A stretch of 39,809 nt of DNA. It comes from UBA927 sp964361785. Its GTDB lineage: Bacteria > Patescibacteriota > Microgenomatia > UBA10105 > UBA927. The notes below the pieces were generated by a model. It was not told the DNA's origin. It saw nothing but the letters and a program-made list of their open reading frames with translations, and searched no databases. This document shows positions 7,021-15,919 of the stretch, in pieces. The stretch spans positions 1-39,809 of the forward strand of contig CAYIBX010000009.1 of assembly GCA_964361785.1 (NCBI GenBank), written 5' to 3'. Each line of letters opens with the position of its first letter. Positions within the stretch are counted from its first letter, which is position 1. A program made the translations under genes and the position numbers.

Positions 7021-10000
7021 TTTGTTCTCCTTCTTTTGCATCTGTTACTTCAACGGGTATTTCAACAACCTCTACTTCAACCTTTTCTCCACTTGCCTCA
7101 GCTAATTCTTTGGCTTCTTTCACAGCTTTCTCTTCTTTAATGGTGTCAGTAATAATGGGTGGTTTGGCGGCAACAATTCCTGTCGGTATAACATTGAGCC
7201 CCAATGCTTGCAACTCTTTCACCAATACTTTAAATGACTCTGGAATCGTTGATGCTGGAATATCTAAGCCCTTCACAATTGCTTCAAATGCTTTCGCTCT
7301 CCCAACCACATCGTCAGATTTGATGGTCAACATTTCTTGTAACACATGTGCAGCCCTGTGAGATTCAAGTGCCCAAACTTCCATTTCTCCTAGTCTCTGG
7401 CCTCCCATTTGTGCCTTGCCCCCAAGTGGCTGTTGTGTAACAAGTGAGTATGGACCTGTGGAGCGGGCATGCGTTTTGTCCTCCACCATGTGGATTAATT
7501 TCAAAATGTATCCAATACCGACAACGACCGGTTCTTTGTAAGCTTCGCCTGTTTTACCATCATAAAGGACACTCTTCCCATCAAGCGATACGCCAGCTTT
7601 TTTCATCGTATCAATCATGCGATCTTCCTTGACGTGTTCAAACACTGGAAGTGCAACTTTCAATCCTAATTTATTTTGTGCAAACCCAAGATGTGCTTCC
7701 ATCAATTGACCTAAATTCATACGAGCCAATACAGAAAGTGGTGAAATGATAATGTCTATAACAGTGCCATCCGCCATATACGGCATATCTGCAGATGGAA
7801 CTATTTTACTAATAACTCCTTTGTTTCCGTGCCTACCTGCCAGTTTATCTCCGACGACAACTTTTCTCATTTGAGCAATCTTAACGATAATCTTACGATT
7901 TGATCCAGGCTCTAGCTCATCGCCTTTTTCTTTATCTAAAATCATGACATCTATAACTGTTCCTCGCTCACCATGCGGCATGCGAAGAGATGTATCACGA
8001 ACTTCTCGTGCTTTTTCACCAAATATTGCCCGTAACAAACGCTCTTCAGCAGTCAATTCCGTCTCACCCTTGGGGGCAATTTTTCCTACAAGAATATCAT
8101 TTGGTTCTACTTCTGCGCCAATGACCACAATACCGTTTTCATCAAGATTTCTCAGTGCCTCTTCCCCGACATTTGGAATATCTCGAGTTGTTTCTTCAGG
8201 GCCAAGTTTCGTATCTACGACACTGCAGTCATGTTCTTCTATATGAACCGATGTTAATACGTCTTGACGCACCACTCTATCTGAAACAACTATTGCGTCT
8301 TCATACCCCAACCCTTCATAGCTCATGTACGCGATAACCATATTTGTGCCGAGTGCTAATTCTCCATTTTCTGCAGCTGGCGCTTCAATCAACACTTCGC
8401 CCTTTTTCACTTTCTGTCCCATACCAACCAAAACTTTTTGGTTGTAGCAAGTCGATTGTGATGTGCGCTTAAACTTTTCAGGCTCATATGTGGTGATATC
8501 ACCATTTTTGTATTTCACTTTCACAAGCGCTGCATCAGCATACACAACTTCTCCATCATCGATAGCCTTTACTACTCGACCCATTGATTCAATGACCGCT
8601 GCCTCCATACCAGTACCTACAACAGGAGACTGCGGCAAAAGAAGTGGTACCGCCTGACACTGCATGTGCGTTCCCATAAGTGCGCGGTTTGCTTCATCAT
8701 GCGCTAAAAATGGAATAAGAGAGGCAGGAGCCCCCACAACTTGTCGTGGCACGATATCTACGTATTGAACCAATGCGGTGTCAGCTTCCATAAATTCACC
8801 TTTGAAGCGCACTGGCACACGGTCGGTAAGGATCACACCGTTATCATCCATTTGTAAGTCAGCATGCGTGATGTACATGTTCAACTCATCATTGGCATCA
8901 AGATACTCTATGGTATCGGTCACACGCACCTTTGTGAAATCACCATGCGTCGTTTTTTCAACTTTTCTGTATGGTGTTTCCAAAAATCCGTATTCATTGA
9001 CGCGTGCATAGAGAGCCATATACGTCACAAGTCCGATGTTTGGTCCTTCTGGAGACCTCACTGGATCTATACGTCCATATTGAGACGAGTTAATATCACG
9101 AATTGAAAAACTCGCTCGCTCACGTGATATGCCACCCACACCCATGACTGTTAATCGCCGCAAGTTATCGACTTCCGCTAAAGGATTCGTCTGATCTAAA
9201 ATAGTAGAAAGCTGACTTGTGCGAAAAAAATCGTTGATTGACGCAATGATTGGTCGCGCGTTAACAAGATGTGTCGAGGTGAGATCCTCAGCATTTGGTC
9301 CGGCTAAACTCATTTTTTCTCGAATTGAACGCTCTAAACGAAGCAGTCCTACTCGAAATGCATTGGTAGCGACTAATTCGCCTACTCTACGAACACGACG
9401 ATTACCTAAATGGTCGATGTCATCAACATCACCTTTGCCATTTACAAGATTTATTAAATACCGAATACCACCCACAATGTCATCTTTGGTAAGTACCCAA
9501 TTTTCTTTATTATTAGGCACATCAAGACCTAATTTTTTGTTCATTTTATATCGACCGACTCGCTCCAGCGAATACCGACGGTAGTCAAAAAACATTGTTC
9601 GAAGCAGTTCCTGTGCATTGTCTAAAACTATTGGTTCTCCGGGTCGCAACCGTCTATATAACTCGAGTACTGCTTCACTTTGATTGGTAGTCGGATCTTT
9701 GGCAAGAGTAGCTTTGATAAAACTATGATCTAGATTACTATCAACATCCGCAAACAATCGTTCGATTTCTTCGTTACTGGAAAATCCGATCGCGCGAAGA
9801 AATGTACTCGCGACAAATTTGCGTCTGCGATCAATCCGAACCATAAGGACATCATTTCGTGTGACGAAAAATTCTATCCAACTGCCATGCATCGGACGAA
9901 TTTCTGCACTATACAATGTGCGTCCGGTCGTAGGATCTACCTCTCCAGTAAAATACATGCCTGGAGATCGTACTAATTGATTTACTACACAGCGTTCAAT

Positions 10001-10381
10001 GCCATTTATGACAAACGTCCCTCGATTTGTCATCTCTGGGATATCACCCAAAAAGACTTCTTGTGAGAGTTGATGTCCTGTTTGTTTGTTGGTAAGCGTT
10101 GCCTTGACCTTAAGAGGCATGTCGTACGTTAATCCTTTTTCCATTGCTACCTGTGGAATAAGACGAGGTCGTCCGAAATAATAATCACCGAAGGTTAGTT
10201 CCCAGTTTTTTCCAGTAAAGTCAGTCATCGGACTTACTTCTTTGAGGAGCTCTTTAATACCGTGTTCCAAAAACCATTGGTACGATTCCCGTTGTACCAA
10301 TGTTAGATCCATGCGAGGTAGATTAGAATAATCTGTTCCCCAATATTCCCGTTTTTGAAACGTAGGTGTTGTTGCGGTCAT
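7013..10381 (-). CDS. rpoB: DNA-directed RNA polymerase subunit beta
   Basis: A 1122-residue beta subunit. Recognisable blocks include RESYQWFLEHGIKELL at the start, GVYF-type PGMYFTGEVD, the fork region GGISRERASFSIRD, RSPEGPNIGLV, VVGDKLAGRHGNKGVIS, and QPLGGKAQMGGQRLGEMEVW near the end. The tail is an acidic, valine-rich extension after GIVAAKPP. In the rifampicin pocket the equivalents of E. coli Gln513, His526 and Ser531 are Thr393, Asn406 and Thr411, while Asp516 is kept (Asp396). The gene is the first of the rpoBC-rpsLG transcript. Its promoter lies at the 3' end of mltG, and its leader can form two hairpins. Confidence 0.98.
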   Translation of the reverse strand: MTATTPTFQKREYWGTDYSNLPRMDLTLVQRESYQWFLEHGIKELLKEVSPMTDFTGKNWELTFGDYYFGRPRLIPQVAMEKGLTYDMPLKVKATLTNKQTGHQLSQEVFLGDIPEMTNRGTFVINGIERCVVNQLVRSPGMYFTGEVDPTTGRTLYSAEIRPMHGSWIEFFVTRNDVLMVRIDRRRKFVASTFLRAIGFSSNEEIERLFADVDSNLDHSFIKATLAKDPTTNQSEAVLELYRRLRPGEPIVLDNAQELLRTMFFDYRRYSLERVGRYKMNKKLGLDVPNNKENWVLTKDDIVGGIRYLINLVNGKGDVDDIDHLGNRRVRRVGELVATNAFRVGLLRLERSIREKMSLAGPNAEDLTSTHLVNARPIIASINDFFRTSQLSTILDQTNPLAEVDNLRRLTVMGVGGISRERASFSIRDINSSQYGRIDPVRSPEGPNIGLVTYMALYARVNEYGFLETPYRKVEKTTHGDFTKVRVTDTIEYLDANDELNMYITHADLQMDDNGVILTDRVPVRFKGEFMEADTALVQYVDIVPRQVVGAPASLIPFLAHDEANRALMGTHMQCQAVPLLLPQSPVVGTGMEAAVIESMGRVVKAIDDGEVVYADAALVKVKYKNGDITTYEPEKFKRTSQSTCYNQKVLVGMGQKVKKGEVLIEAPAAENGELALGTNMVIAYMSYEGLGYEDAIVVSDRVVRQDVLTSVHIEEHDCSVVDTKLGPEETTRDIPNVGEEALRNLDENGIVVIGAEVEPNDILVGKIAPKGETELTAEERLLRAIFGEKAREVRDTSLRMPHGERGTVIDVMILDKEKGDELEPGSNRKIIVKIAQMRKVVVGDKLAGRHGNKGVISKIVPSADMPYMADGTVIDIIISPLSVLARMNLGQLMEAHLGFAQNKLGLKVALPVFEHVKEDRMIDTMKKAGVSLDGKSVLYDGKTGEAYKEPVVVGIGYILKLIHMVEDKTHARSTGPYSLVTQQPLGGKAQMGGQRLGEMEVWALESHRAAHVLQEMLTIKSDDVVGRAKAFEAIVKGLDIPASTIPESFKVLVKELQALGLNVIPTGIVAAKPPIITDTIKEEKAVKEAKELAEASGEKVEVEVVEIPVEVTDAKEGEQNG

Positions 10382-10397
10382 CGTACAAATTTAATAA

Positions 10398-10413
10398 GTT
10401 CACTAAAGTGAAC
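10398..10413 (-). promoter_or_regulatory. Leader hairpin just upstream of rpoB
   Basis: GTTCACT and AGTGAAC form a perfect 7-bp stem with a 2-nt loop, 17 bp before the rpoB start. No U-tract follows. It lies downstream of the attenuator-like hairpin at 10417-10443 in the same leader RNA and could act on rpoB translation or mRNA stability. Its role is inferred from position only. Confidence 0.4.
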
Positions 10414-10416
10414 GAC

Positions 10417-10443
10417 AAAAAGAAGCGAACAATGAACGTTCGC
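10417..10443 (-). terminator. Attenuator-like hairpin in the rpoBC leader
   Basis: Read on the minus strand, GCGAAC and GTTCGC form a 6-bp stem around a 7-nt loop, followed at once by TTCTTTTTG. That is the form of a weak Rho-independent terminator. It lies between the rpoB promoter and the start codon, so it is better read as an attenuator than as the terminator of mltG, although it could serve both. Confidence 0.5.
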
Positions 10444-10467
10444 CTTATTAATCCTGAAACTTATTGT

Positions 10468-10495
10468 ATTATATCGTCTCTTTATAGATTGTCAA
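10468..10495 (-). promoter_or_regulatory. Consensus sigma-70-type promoter for rpoBC
   Basis: On the minus strand a perfect TTGACA (10490-10495) and a perfect TATAAT (10468-10473) are separated by 16 bp. The -35 hexamer overlaps the mltG stop codon (10492-10494). Transcription would start near 10461, leaving a leader of about 80 nt before rpoB that contains two hairpins. It is the strongest promoter I find in the window. Confidence 0.85.
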
Positions 10496-11469
10496 TATGA
10501 CAAATAGTTTACGATATTTTCTTTATGTTCGGCATACGTTTTTGCACAATGAATCTTCTTGTCGGCGTCATGAAGATAAAATATACACGATGTGTCGTCA
10601 GGGTTGAGCGCTGCTTCTATAGCTTCTAAACCAGGATTGCTAATCGGAGTAGGTGGCAGACCTTTATGTTTGTAAGTATTGTAGAGTGAATCACTTTGTT
10701 TTTCTGAAAGATCAATGCTGCCCCACCATTTTCCGTTCACTTTTCCCTTTGTATACTGCATCGTCGCGTCTATTTCTAACTTCATACCAATATCCAATCG
10801 TTTCCAAATAATGCCGGATATAAGTTTCATGTCCTGGGGTCCTGCCGCTTCACGTTCAATAAGTGATGCAATTTTTATGCCAGTTGTCCACTTTATATCT
10901 TTAGCAGCAAATTGAGAAAGGAGTGGGGCTATCTTTTCATTAAACTTGTCTACAAACCGTTTCGCTATTTGTGTAGGAGTTTCATCAAGGGGCAACAAAT
11001 AAGTATCAGGATAATATACTCCTTCCTTATATTCACTATTGTCATCATTTACACTGTTCCATTCGTCAAGCTGTACATCATTCCACCCTAGCCGCAATGC
11101 AAGTGATTCTCCTATTTGCTCTTTACGAAGCCCTTCATGTACCGTTATCCAAACTAAATCTGGGTGACGTATCACTTTCTCCATAATCTGCCACATGGTC
11201 ATTGAAGAAGAAAGTCTATACCCGCCAGAAACTACTGCACTATTTTTCCCTCTCACGGTTGAAAATATATCATACCAAAATGCACTTCGAACTAATTGTT
11301 GCTTTTCTAATTCCGATGAAAGGGAAAATTCTATCTTCTCTTGCGGCACGACAAACACAATGGTTTCACTCACGTTTTTCACAGGGCGTACTATACTCCA
11401 CACACCAAGTATCAAAAAAAATGAAGTTACACTAAATACTCCGATAAATGATCGAATAAATTTCCGCAT
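10492..11469 (-). CDS. mltG: Endolytic murein transglycosylase MltG, copy 1
   Basis: A 325-residue MltG/YceG-family protein. The enzyme cleaves nascent peptidoglycan strands at the outer face of the membrane and is thought to set glycan chain length. An N-terminal membrane helix (about residues 8-28) is followed by a LysM-like segment and the YceG domain. The catalytic region reads IASLIEREA (residues 200-208), with Glu205/Glu207 covering the family's essential Glu. YNTYKHKGLPPTPISNPG (263-280) is the other family signature. A paralog lies at 14939-15919. The gene is the last of the envelope block, 19 bp after the cyclophilin gene, and its stop codon overlaps the -35 element of rpoBC. Confidence 0.92.
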   Translation of the reverse strand: MRKFIRSFIGVFSVTSFFLILGVWSIVRPVKNVSETIVFVVPQEKIEFSLSSELEKQQLVRSAFWYDIFSTVRGKNSAVVSGGYRLSSSMTMWQIMEKVIRHPDLVWITVHEGLRKEQIGESLALRLGWNDVQLDEWNSVNDDNSEYKEGVYYPDTYLLPLDETPTQIAKRFVDKFNEKIAPLLSQFAAKDIKWTTGIKIASLIEREAAGPQDMKLISGIIWKRLDIGMKLEIDATMQYTKGKVNGKWWGSIDLSEKQSDSLYNTYKHKGLPPTPISNPGLEAIEAALNPDDTSCIFYLHDADKKIHCAKTYAEHKENIVNYLSY

Positions 11470-11488
11470 GAAAAAACCGATCTAACGA

Positions 11489-12136
11489 TTACTTTTTAGT
11501 TATCGTTACAGAATTGATTACAACTGGGGTGACTGGTGTAGATCCTTCACCTTTTGGGTCAACGGGCGACTCTGCTATCTTGTCTACCACCTCTATTCCT
11601 TTTATCACGTTTCCAAAAATAACGTATGCGTGAGGAAGAGCCGTATCTTTATGCATGATAAAAAACTGTGATCCATTAGTATTTGGTCCTGCATTTGCCA
11701 TAGCAACCGTTCCTCTGGTATATTGTCCTTCAAATGGTTCATCATCAAATTTATATCCCGGCCCACCTCTGCCTGTCCCATCTGGATCTCCTCCTTGAAT
11801 CATAAATCCTTTAATCACGCGGTGAAAAATTGTCTTATCATAAAATTTCTTTTCAGAAAGCGTCACAAAATTATTAACCGTAATAGGTGTTGCACTGGCG
11901 GTAAGTGCAATAGTAATATCACCCATCGAAGTAGAAAGGGTTGCTTCATATTGCTTCGATATATCAATCATTGATGCAGACATTGATGCTGGTTGTTCTA
12001 TGGGTGATGGGGCAACCTTTTCTGTTGTTGATTCTCCATTTGTAATTACGTTCGTTTTCTGTTTCTTCGCCATAGCAAATCCTCCTAAAATAATAAGTAA
12101 TATGACAATACCAATCACGACAATTTTATTATTCAT
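11489..12136 (-). CDS. Membrane-anchored cyclophilin-type peptidyl-prolyl isomerase
   Basis: A 215-residue protein with an N-terminal membrane helix (residues 4-21), a Ser/Thr/Pro-rich linker to about residue 60, and a cyclophilin domain. Active-site segments are FHRVIKGFMIQGGDPDGTG (residues 104-122) and NGSQFFI (154-160). The usual Trp/His position before the VFG strand reads LPHAYVIFG, as in many bacterial cyclophilins. It should catalyse prolyl cis-trans isomerisation of exported proteins outside the membrane, which fits its place among envelope genes. It lies 28 bp after the capA-like gene and 19 bp before mltG copy 1. Confidence 0.93.
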   Translation of the reverse strand: MNNKIVVIGIVILLIILGGFAMAKKQKTNVITNGESTTEKVAPSPIEQPASMSASMIDISKQYEATLSTSMGDITIALTASATPITVNNFVTLSEKKFYDKTIFHRVIKGFMIQGGDPDGTGRGGPGYKFDDEPFEGQYTRGTVAMANAGPNTNGSQFFIMHKDTALPHAYVIFGNVIKGIEVVDKIAESPVDPKGEGSTPVTPVVINSVTITKK

Positions 12137-12164
12137 AAAAATTTACTATACCAAATTTTACACT

Positions 12165-13247
12165 CTATTGTCCAACAGCATTTTCTACTATTCGAAAAGA
12201 ATTTTCTTTCATCTTCTCTAACACACTTTTTGCTTCCGCTTCAGGTAACATATATGGCTGGCCGTAGTCCATAATGCGGATAGGCAAATATTCTACGTCA
12301 ACCAATTTTTTATCATAAAATGTATATTTTCCTACCACGCCGAGCTTTGTTTCTGCACTCCACTCCTGATCAAACACAAAATTTCCATGAGCGTAGGCTA
12401 TCAACTTGTCCTTGTAAATTTCAACCGGCTGTATCCAATGCGGGTGATTACCAAGTATGAGATCAGCACCGTTATCAATCGCAAGATGTGCTAGATATAT
12501 TTGTCTCTCACTTGGCATATCCGTATATTCCACCCCCCAATGATACGAAACGATTACTATGTCTGCGTTTTCCTTTGCTTCTTTTGCTTTTATACTAATT
12601 TGTGATTCTTCATCCGCACCAATATCATTAAAACTAAGAAAAGCAAACTGCATATCGTTTATTTTGTTATAAAATATTTTATTTTCAACGAAGGCTATGT
12701 TTGCATCTGTTAAATGTTTTTCCGTCTCAAGAATCCCCTTTACCCCATAGTTTCCTACATGATTATTGCCAAGCGTTGCTATGTCTACGCCAGAAAACTT
12801 CAACCCTTCTACTACTCTCGGATCACCACAAAAGCTCATTCCCTCAACGGTTACTACACAACCCTCAATTAATGGGGCTTCTAAATTTATTACCGTGAGA
12901 TCGTCAGATTGTAATACGTCAGCAGTTTTTTCAAATGGCCACAAAAAATTATTGCGTTTCACCATACCCTGATTGACGGATCTGGCTGGAATAACGTCAC
13001 CCGTTGCGATAATGGTTACTACGCGTTCTGGTGGCAATATTTTCACCCATGAATGATCTGAAGAAAAAATACGATCAAGAGTAAGTTGTGGAAGTGTTTC
13101 TACTCCCATTACATTGTTGTTCTCAACAATCAACGTAGGATACGATGCTGATCGTAATTTTCTTGAAACGTACGCATACACACCGAAACCAATACAAAGA
13201 ACCAAAAATAAAAGAAGCGCCTTCCAAACATCCTTTTGTATTACCAA
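12165..13247 (-). CDS. CapA-like metallophosphatase family protein, TTG start
   Basis: A 360-residue protein of the CapA/PGA_cap family, metallophosphatase-fold proteins linked to poly-gamma-glutamate capsules. A membrane helix lies at about residues 9-27. Metal-site motifs are ATGDVIPARS (81-90), NLEAP (121-125), GNNH (160-163), YHWGVEY and GNHPHWIQ. The only start that keeps the membrane helix is TTG at 13245-13247, preceded by GGAGGGAG. It overlaps the end of the DUF2207 gene by 7 bp, so the glycine codons of that gene also form this ribosome-binding site. No capB or capC lies nearby, so a polyglutamate role is doubtful; it may hydrolyse another envelope polymer. Confidence 0.85.
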   Translation of the reverse strand: MVIQKDVWKALLLFLVLCIGFGVYAYVSRKLRSASYPTLIVENNNVMGVETLPQLTLDRIFSSDHSWVKILPPERVVTIIATGDVIPARSVNQGMVKRNNFLWPFEKTADVLQSDDLTVINLEAPLIEGCVVTVEGMSFCGDPRVVEGLKFSGVDIATLGNNHVGNYGVKGILETEKHLTDANIAFVENKIFYNKINDMQFAFLSFNDIGADEESQISIKAKEAKENADIVIVSYHWGVEYTDMPSERQIYLAHLAIDNGADLILGNHPHWIQPVEIYKDKLIAYAHGNFVFDQEWSAETKLGVVGKYTFYDKKLVDVEYLPIRIMDYGQPYMLPEAEAKSVLEKMKENSFRIVENAVGQ

Positions 13248-14938
13248 CTCCCTCCACCTCCTCCACCTCCACCGCCGCCTGACCCGCCGCCACTGCTAAA
13301 GCCTGAATGATATCCTGAAGAAGACTTATAGCTTGCAGATGATGCAAATGACATGGAGTATCCAGCGCGCAAACTATTGGCAAACGCGATGCTTGAAAAG
13401 TGGCTCACCCGTGATGAAGACACATACCACTTAGGCTCTGGCACGTTCATATCTTTAAATCGTTTGGCCCAGAGCACTTCTACCCCAAATGCTATTGCAT
13501 AGGGCAATAACTTTTCAAACATAAATTTTTCTTTCGCCTGAAACGCAAGGTGTTTATCTTGGCTTTTTAAAAAGTTTTTAAGCGCTCTTGCGATCGCCGC
13601 CTGTTCTGAACCATACAATGTTTTTCTCGGCATATGCATGCCAAAAATCCATGAGACGATGACAAGTACTGGATTGAAAGTCACTACGGCCAACACGGTT
13701 AAAATAACGTATTTCGTACGTATGCTCTGCGGATTGATCGGAAAAAATCCATCAGAAACTAAACTCTTATATATCATGTCGTTTAACTCGGATAAACTGT
13801 CATACAATTTGACATCTTTTAATTTCACCCGCTCTTTTATTTTGAAAATCACATCCAATAGGCTCGTCTCGAATGGCTGCAGTAATTCTTGCGGCCATTG
13901 ACTCGCTTTCTTCAAATCAAAATTATCTTTTGATGTTTCGATAATCCTGAAATATCCGCGTCGGGCAAGATCTATAAGAGATCCATATATATCTTTTATA
14001 TTGACCGTTTCATCAATAATCGTTCCTGTTTCTGCAGGTGTTAATTCTCTTCCTTTTTTCGTTTTCGGAGGAGAATACCACGCGACTGCTTGTCCAATAA
14101 TTGGCTTTGGATCTCGACCCCCTGTCCACCATTTCCACACCACAATAAACGGTAATATCACATACCAAAAAATCGCAAAAATAAGCAGTCCCACTACTAC
14201 TAATTTTCCTTCCTTCGTATCAAAAAATGGAATGATTTCAGTTGGATTAACCTCAGCAACAATTCCTTTCGGAAATCCTACGACAATCGTCATACCTTCA
14301 TAAGACTCTAATGGTCTTGTCGCAATAAATGTCACGATTGATCCTTTTGCGGACGCGCTACACGACTTTTCTGTCGATCCTACTATCCCCACGAAACAAC
14401 TCGACTGTATATCTTTTTCTCCTACTTCTTGAGGCAGAGTCAGAGTGGACGTTGCCAACACCGTAGGAACTTGCCACTGCAACCCCACAGTATTCCAGTA
14501 CAACTCATCATGGCTAGGAAAATACGTAAGTGCTCCCTTTGTGTCGTAGGAAATGACGTATAAATGCTGCCCTGTTATCGTTTGATCGGGATTTCCAATT
14601 TTCAACACCACATCATCGTCTGTGTAGCCTGTCGTAAACTCATATGGCGTATTCTTACCATCAGTAACTCGTATATTTTCAAGCGTCAACTTCAACCGTT
14701 TGCCTTCCTCATTTGTTTTTACATACGGAAGGTACCGATATATCCCATGACGAGCGACAGAAAAGTTATATACAATATGTTCTGTAAATCCTACTGATCC
14801 ATCTTTGTGAACAACGACATCTGTTGAATAAGAACTAATTTGTTCAACATCTCCCATTGGTGTCGTAGCTGCAAACACCTGCAAAGGAGACAAAAATCCG
14901 CCGATAAAAAGCACAAACGCTATAAGTAAGGATTTCAT
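13241..14938 (-). CDS. DUF2207 family membrane protein with poly-glycine tail
   Basis: A 565-residue protein with a signal peptide (residues 1-24, ending at VFAA), an extracellular beta-rich DUF2207 domain (about 25-235), a membrane segment near residues 247-272, a cytoplasmic region, and a second hydrophobic stretch near 420-445. It ends in a Gly/Ser-rich tail with a run of ten glycines before a final SW. DUF2207 proteins of this form, with a glycine-rich end, are common in Patescibacteria and Firmicutes and have no established function. The start is the ATG at 14936-14938, directly after the mltG copy 2 stop codon, and the 3' end overlaps the capA-like gene. It is probably part of the envelope block. 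Confidence 0.85.
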   Translation of the reverse strand: MKSLLIAFVLFIGGFLSPLQVFAATTPMGDVEQISSYSTDVVVHKDGSVGFTEHIVYNFSVARHGIYRYLPYVKTNEEGKRLKLTLENIRVTDGKNTPYEFTTGYTDDDVVLKIGNPDQTITGQHLYVISYDTKGALTYFPSHDELYWNTVGLQWQVPTVLATSTLTLPQEVGEKDIQSSCFVGIVGSTEKSCSASAKGSIVTFIATRPLESYEGMTIVVGFPKGIVAEVNPTEIIPFFDTKEGKLVVVGLLIFAIFWYVILPFIVVWKWWTGGRDPKPIIGQAVAWYSPPKTKKGRELTPAETGTIIDETVNIKDIYGSLIDLARRGYFRIIETSKDNFDLKKASQWPQELLQPFETSLLDVIFKIKERVKLKDVKLYDSLSELNDMIYKSLVSDGFFPINPQSIRTKYVILTVLAVVTFNPVLVIVSWIFGMHMPRKTLYGSEQAAIARALKNFLKSQDKHLAFQAKEKFMFEKLLPYAIAFGVEVLWAKRFKDMNVPEPKWYVSSSRVSHFSSIAFANSLRAGYSMSFASSASYKSSSGYHSGFSSGGGSGGGGGGGGGGSW

Positions 14939-15919
14939 TTAACGAAGGTATTTGGAAATGTTCACCGTATGTTCATCCAACGTTTTTGCGTAATGCACTT
15001 GCCCTGTATCATCATGGATATAGTACATATATTCAGTATTCTTCGGATAAAGAGCTGCCTTGATGGCGGACAAGCCGGGATTACAAATCGGTGCTGGAGG
15101 CAAACCCTTGTTTATATATGTATTGTATGGCGAACGCACTGCCTTATCTTCTTCAAAAAGTTCTTTTTTCCACCATGTTTTCTCTTTAGACTGATAGCCT
15201 AAAGCATATTGAAGCGTCGCATCAGCTTGTAGTGGCCAATTCGCCTTTCGTCTATTCAATAGTATTCCGGCAATAATTGGCCGATCTTCATCAGTCCTTC
15301 CTTCTCGCTCGACAATTGAGGCTAAAATTAATGACTCTTCAAACGTGAGATCATTCTGTTTGGCTTCAGAACGCATGGAGCTAGTAACTTTTTCATTAAA
15401 TGTATCGGTAAACAACGTTACAATTGCGCCCGCTGTCGCGTCTTTGGGCACCATGTATGTATCAGGAAACATGTACCCTTCTTTGACAACTTTCAATAAT
15501 TCTGACTCTGGAATTTCCAAATCTTTGGCTACTTTTGCAGCTACCTCTTCTACTCGCCAACCTTCAAGTGTTGTAATCCATTGATCTGCTGTGCCATGTG
15601 TGAGTGTTTGTGCGATAGTTCTTGAGTCCATCGCGCGTTGCAACCTATATTCTCCCGCCTGTAAATTGGTCTCAAGTCCTAACATCTTTACGACGACAAA
15701 AAACGCTGTTGCACTTCGTATGAGATTTTGTGAAGACAAATTTGCCGCAATGACGCGTACGCCATCACCGGATTGTACAGAAAATGCAGTTGGCGTGATA
15801 TCCAAAGGATCGACAGCTCGCATTCCGTCATACCACCACATCGTACTTACTATAAGTATAATCGCAGCTACGAATATAAAAATACCAGCGCGCAATCCTA
15901 TGGTGTTATTTGACTTCAT
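14939..15919 (-). CDS. mltG: Endolytic murein transglycosylase MltG, copy 2
   Basis: A 326-residue MltG-family enzyme. I chose the ATG at 15917-15919 (MKSNNTIGLR), which puts a membrane helix at residues 10-29 and overlaps the zinc-ribbon gene by 14 bp. An upstream ATG at 15976 would overlap most of that gene. Catalytic-region residues are LASIVEREG (199-207, Glu204/Glu206). YNTYINKGLPPAPICNPG is the second signature. It shares the architecture of copy 1 (10492-11469) but the two are clearly diverged, so the duplication is old or the copies have separate roles in trimming peptidoglycan. Confidence 0.92.
   Translation of the reverse strand: MKSNNTIGLRAGIFIFVAAIILIVSTMWWYDGMRAVDPLDITPTAFSVQSGDGVRVIAANLSSQNLIRSATAFFVVVKMLGLETNLQAGEYRLQRAMDSRTIAQTLTHGTADQWITTLEGWRVEEVAAKVAKDLEIPESELLKVVKEGYMFPDTYMVPKDATAGAIVTLFTDTFNEKVTSSMRSEAKQNDLTFEESLILASIVEREGRTDEDRPIIAGILLNRRKANWPLQADATLQYALGYQSKEKTWWKKELFEEDKAVRSPYNTYINKGLPPAPICNPGLSAIKAALYPKNTEYMYYIHDDTGQVHYAKTLDEHTVNISKYLR

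Noticed and set aside
7021..7041. Upstream ATG for rpoC
   Set aside because: The ATG at 7020 has AGAAGGAGA at proper spacing; the upstream start would lie inside its own SD region and deeper in rpoB.
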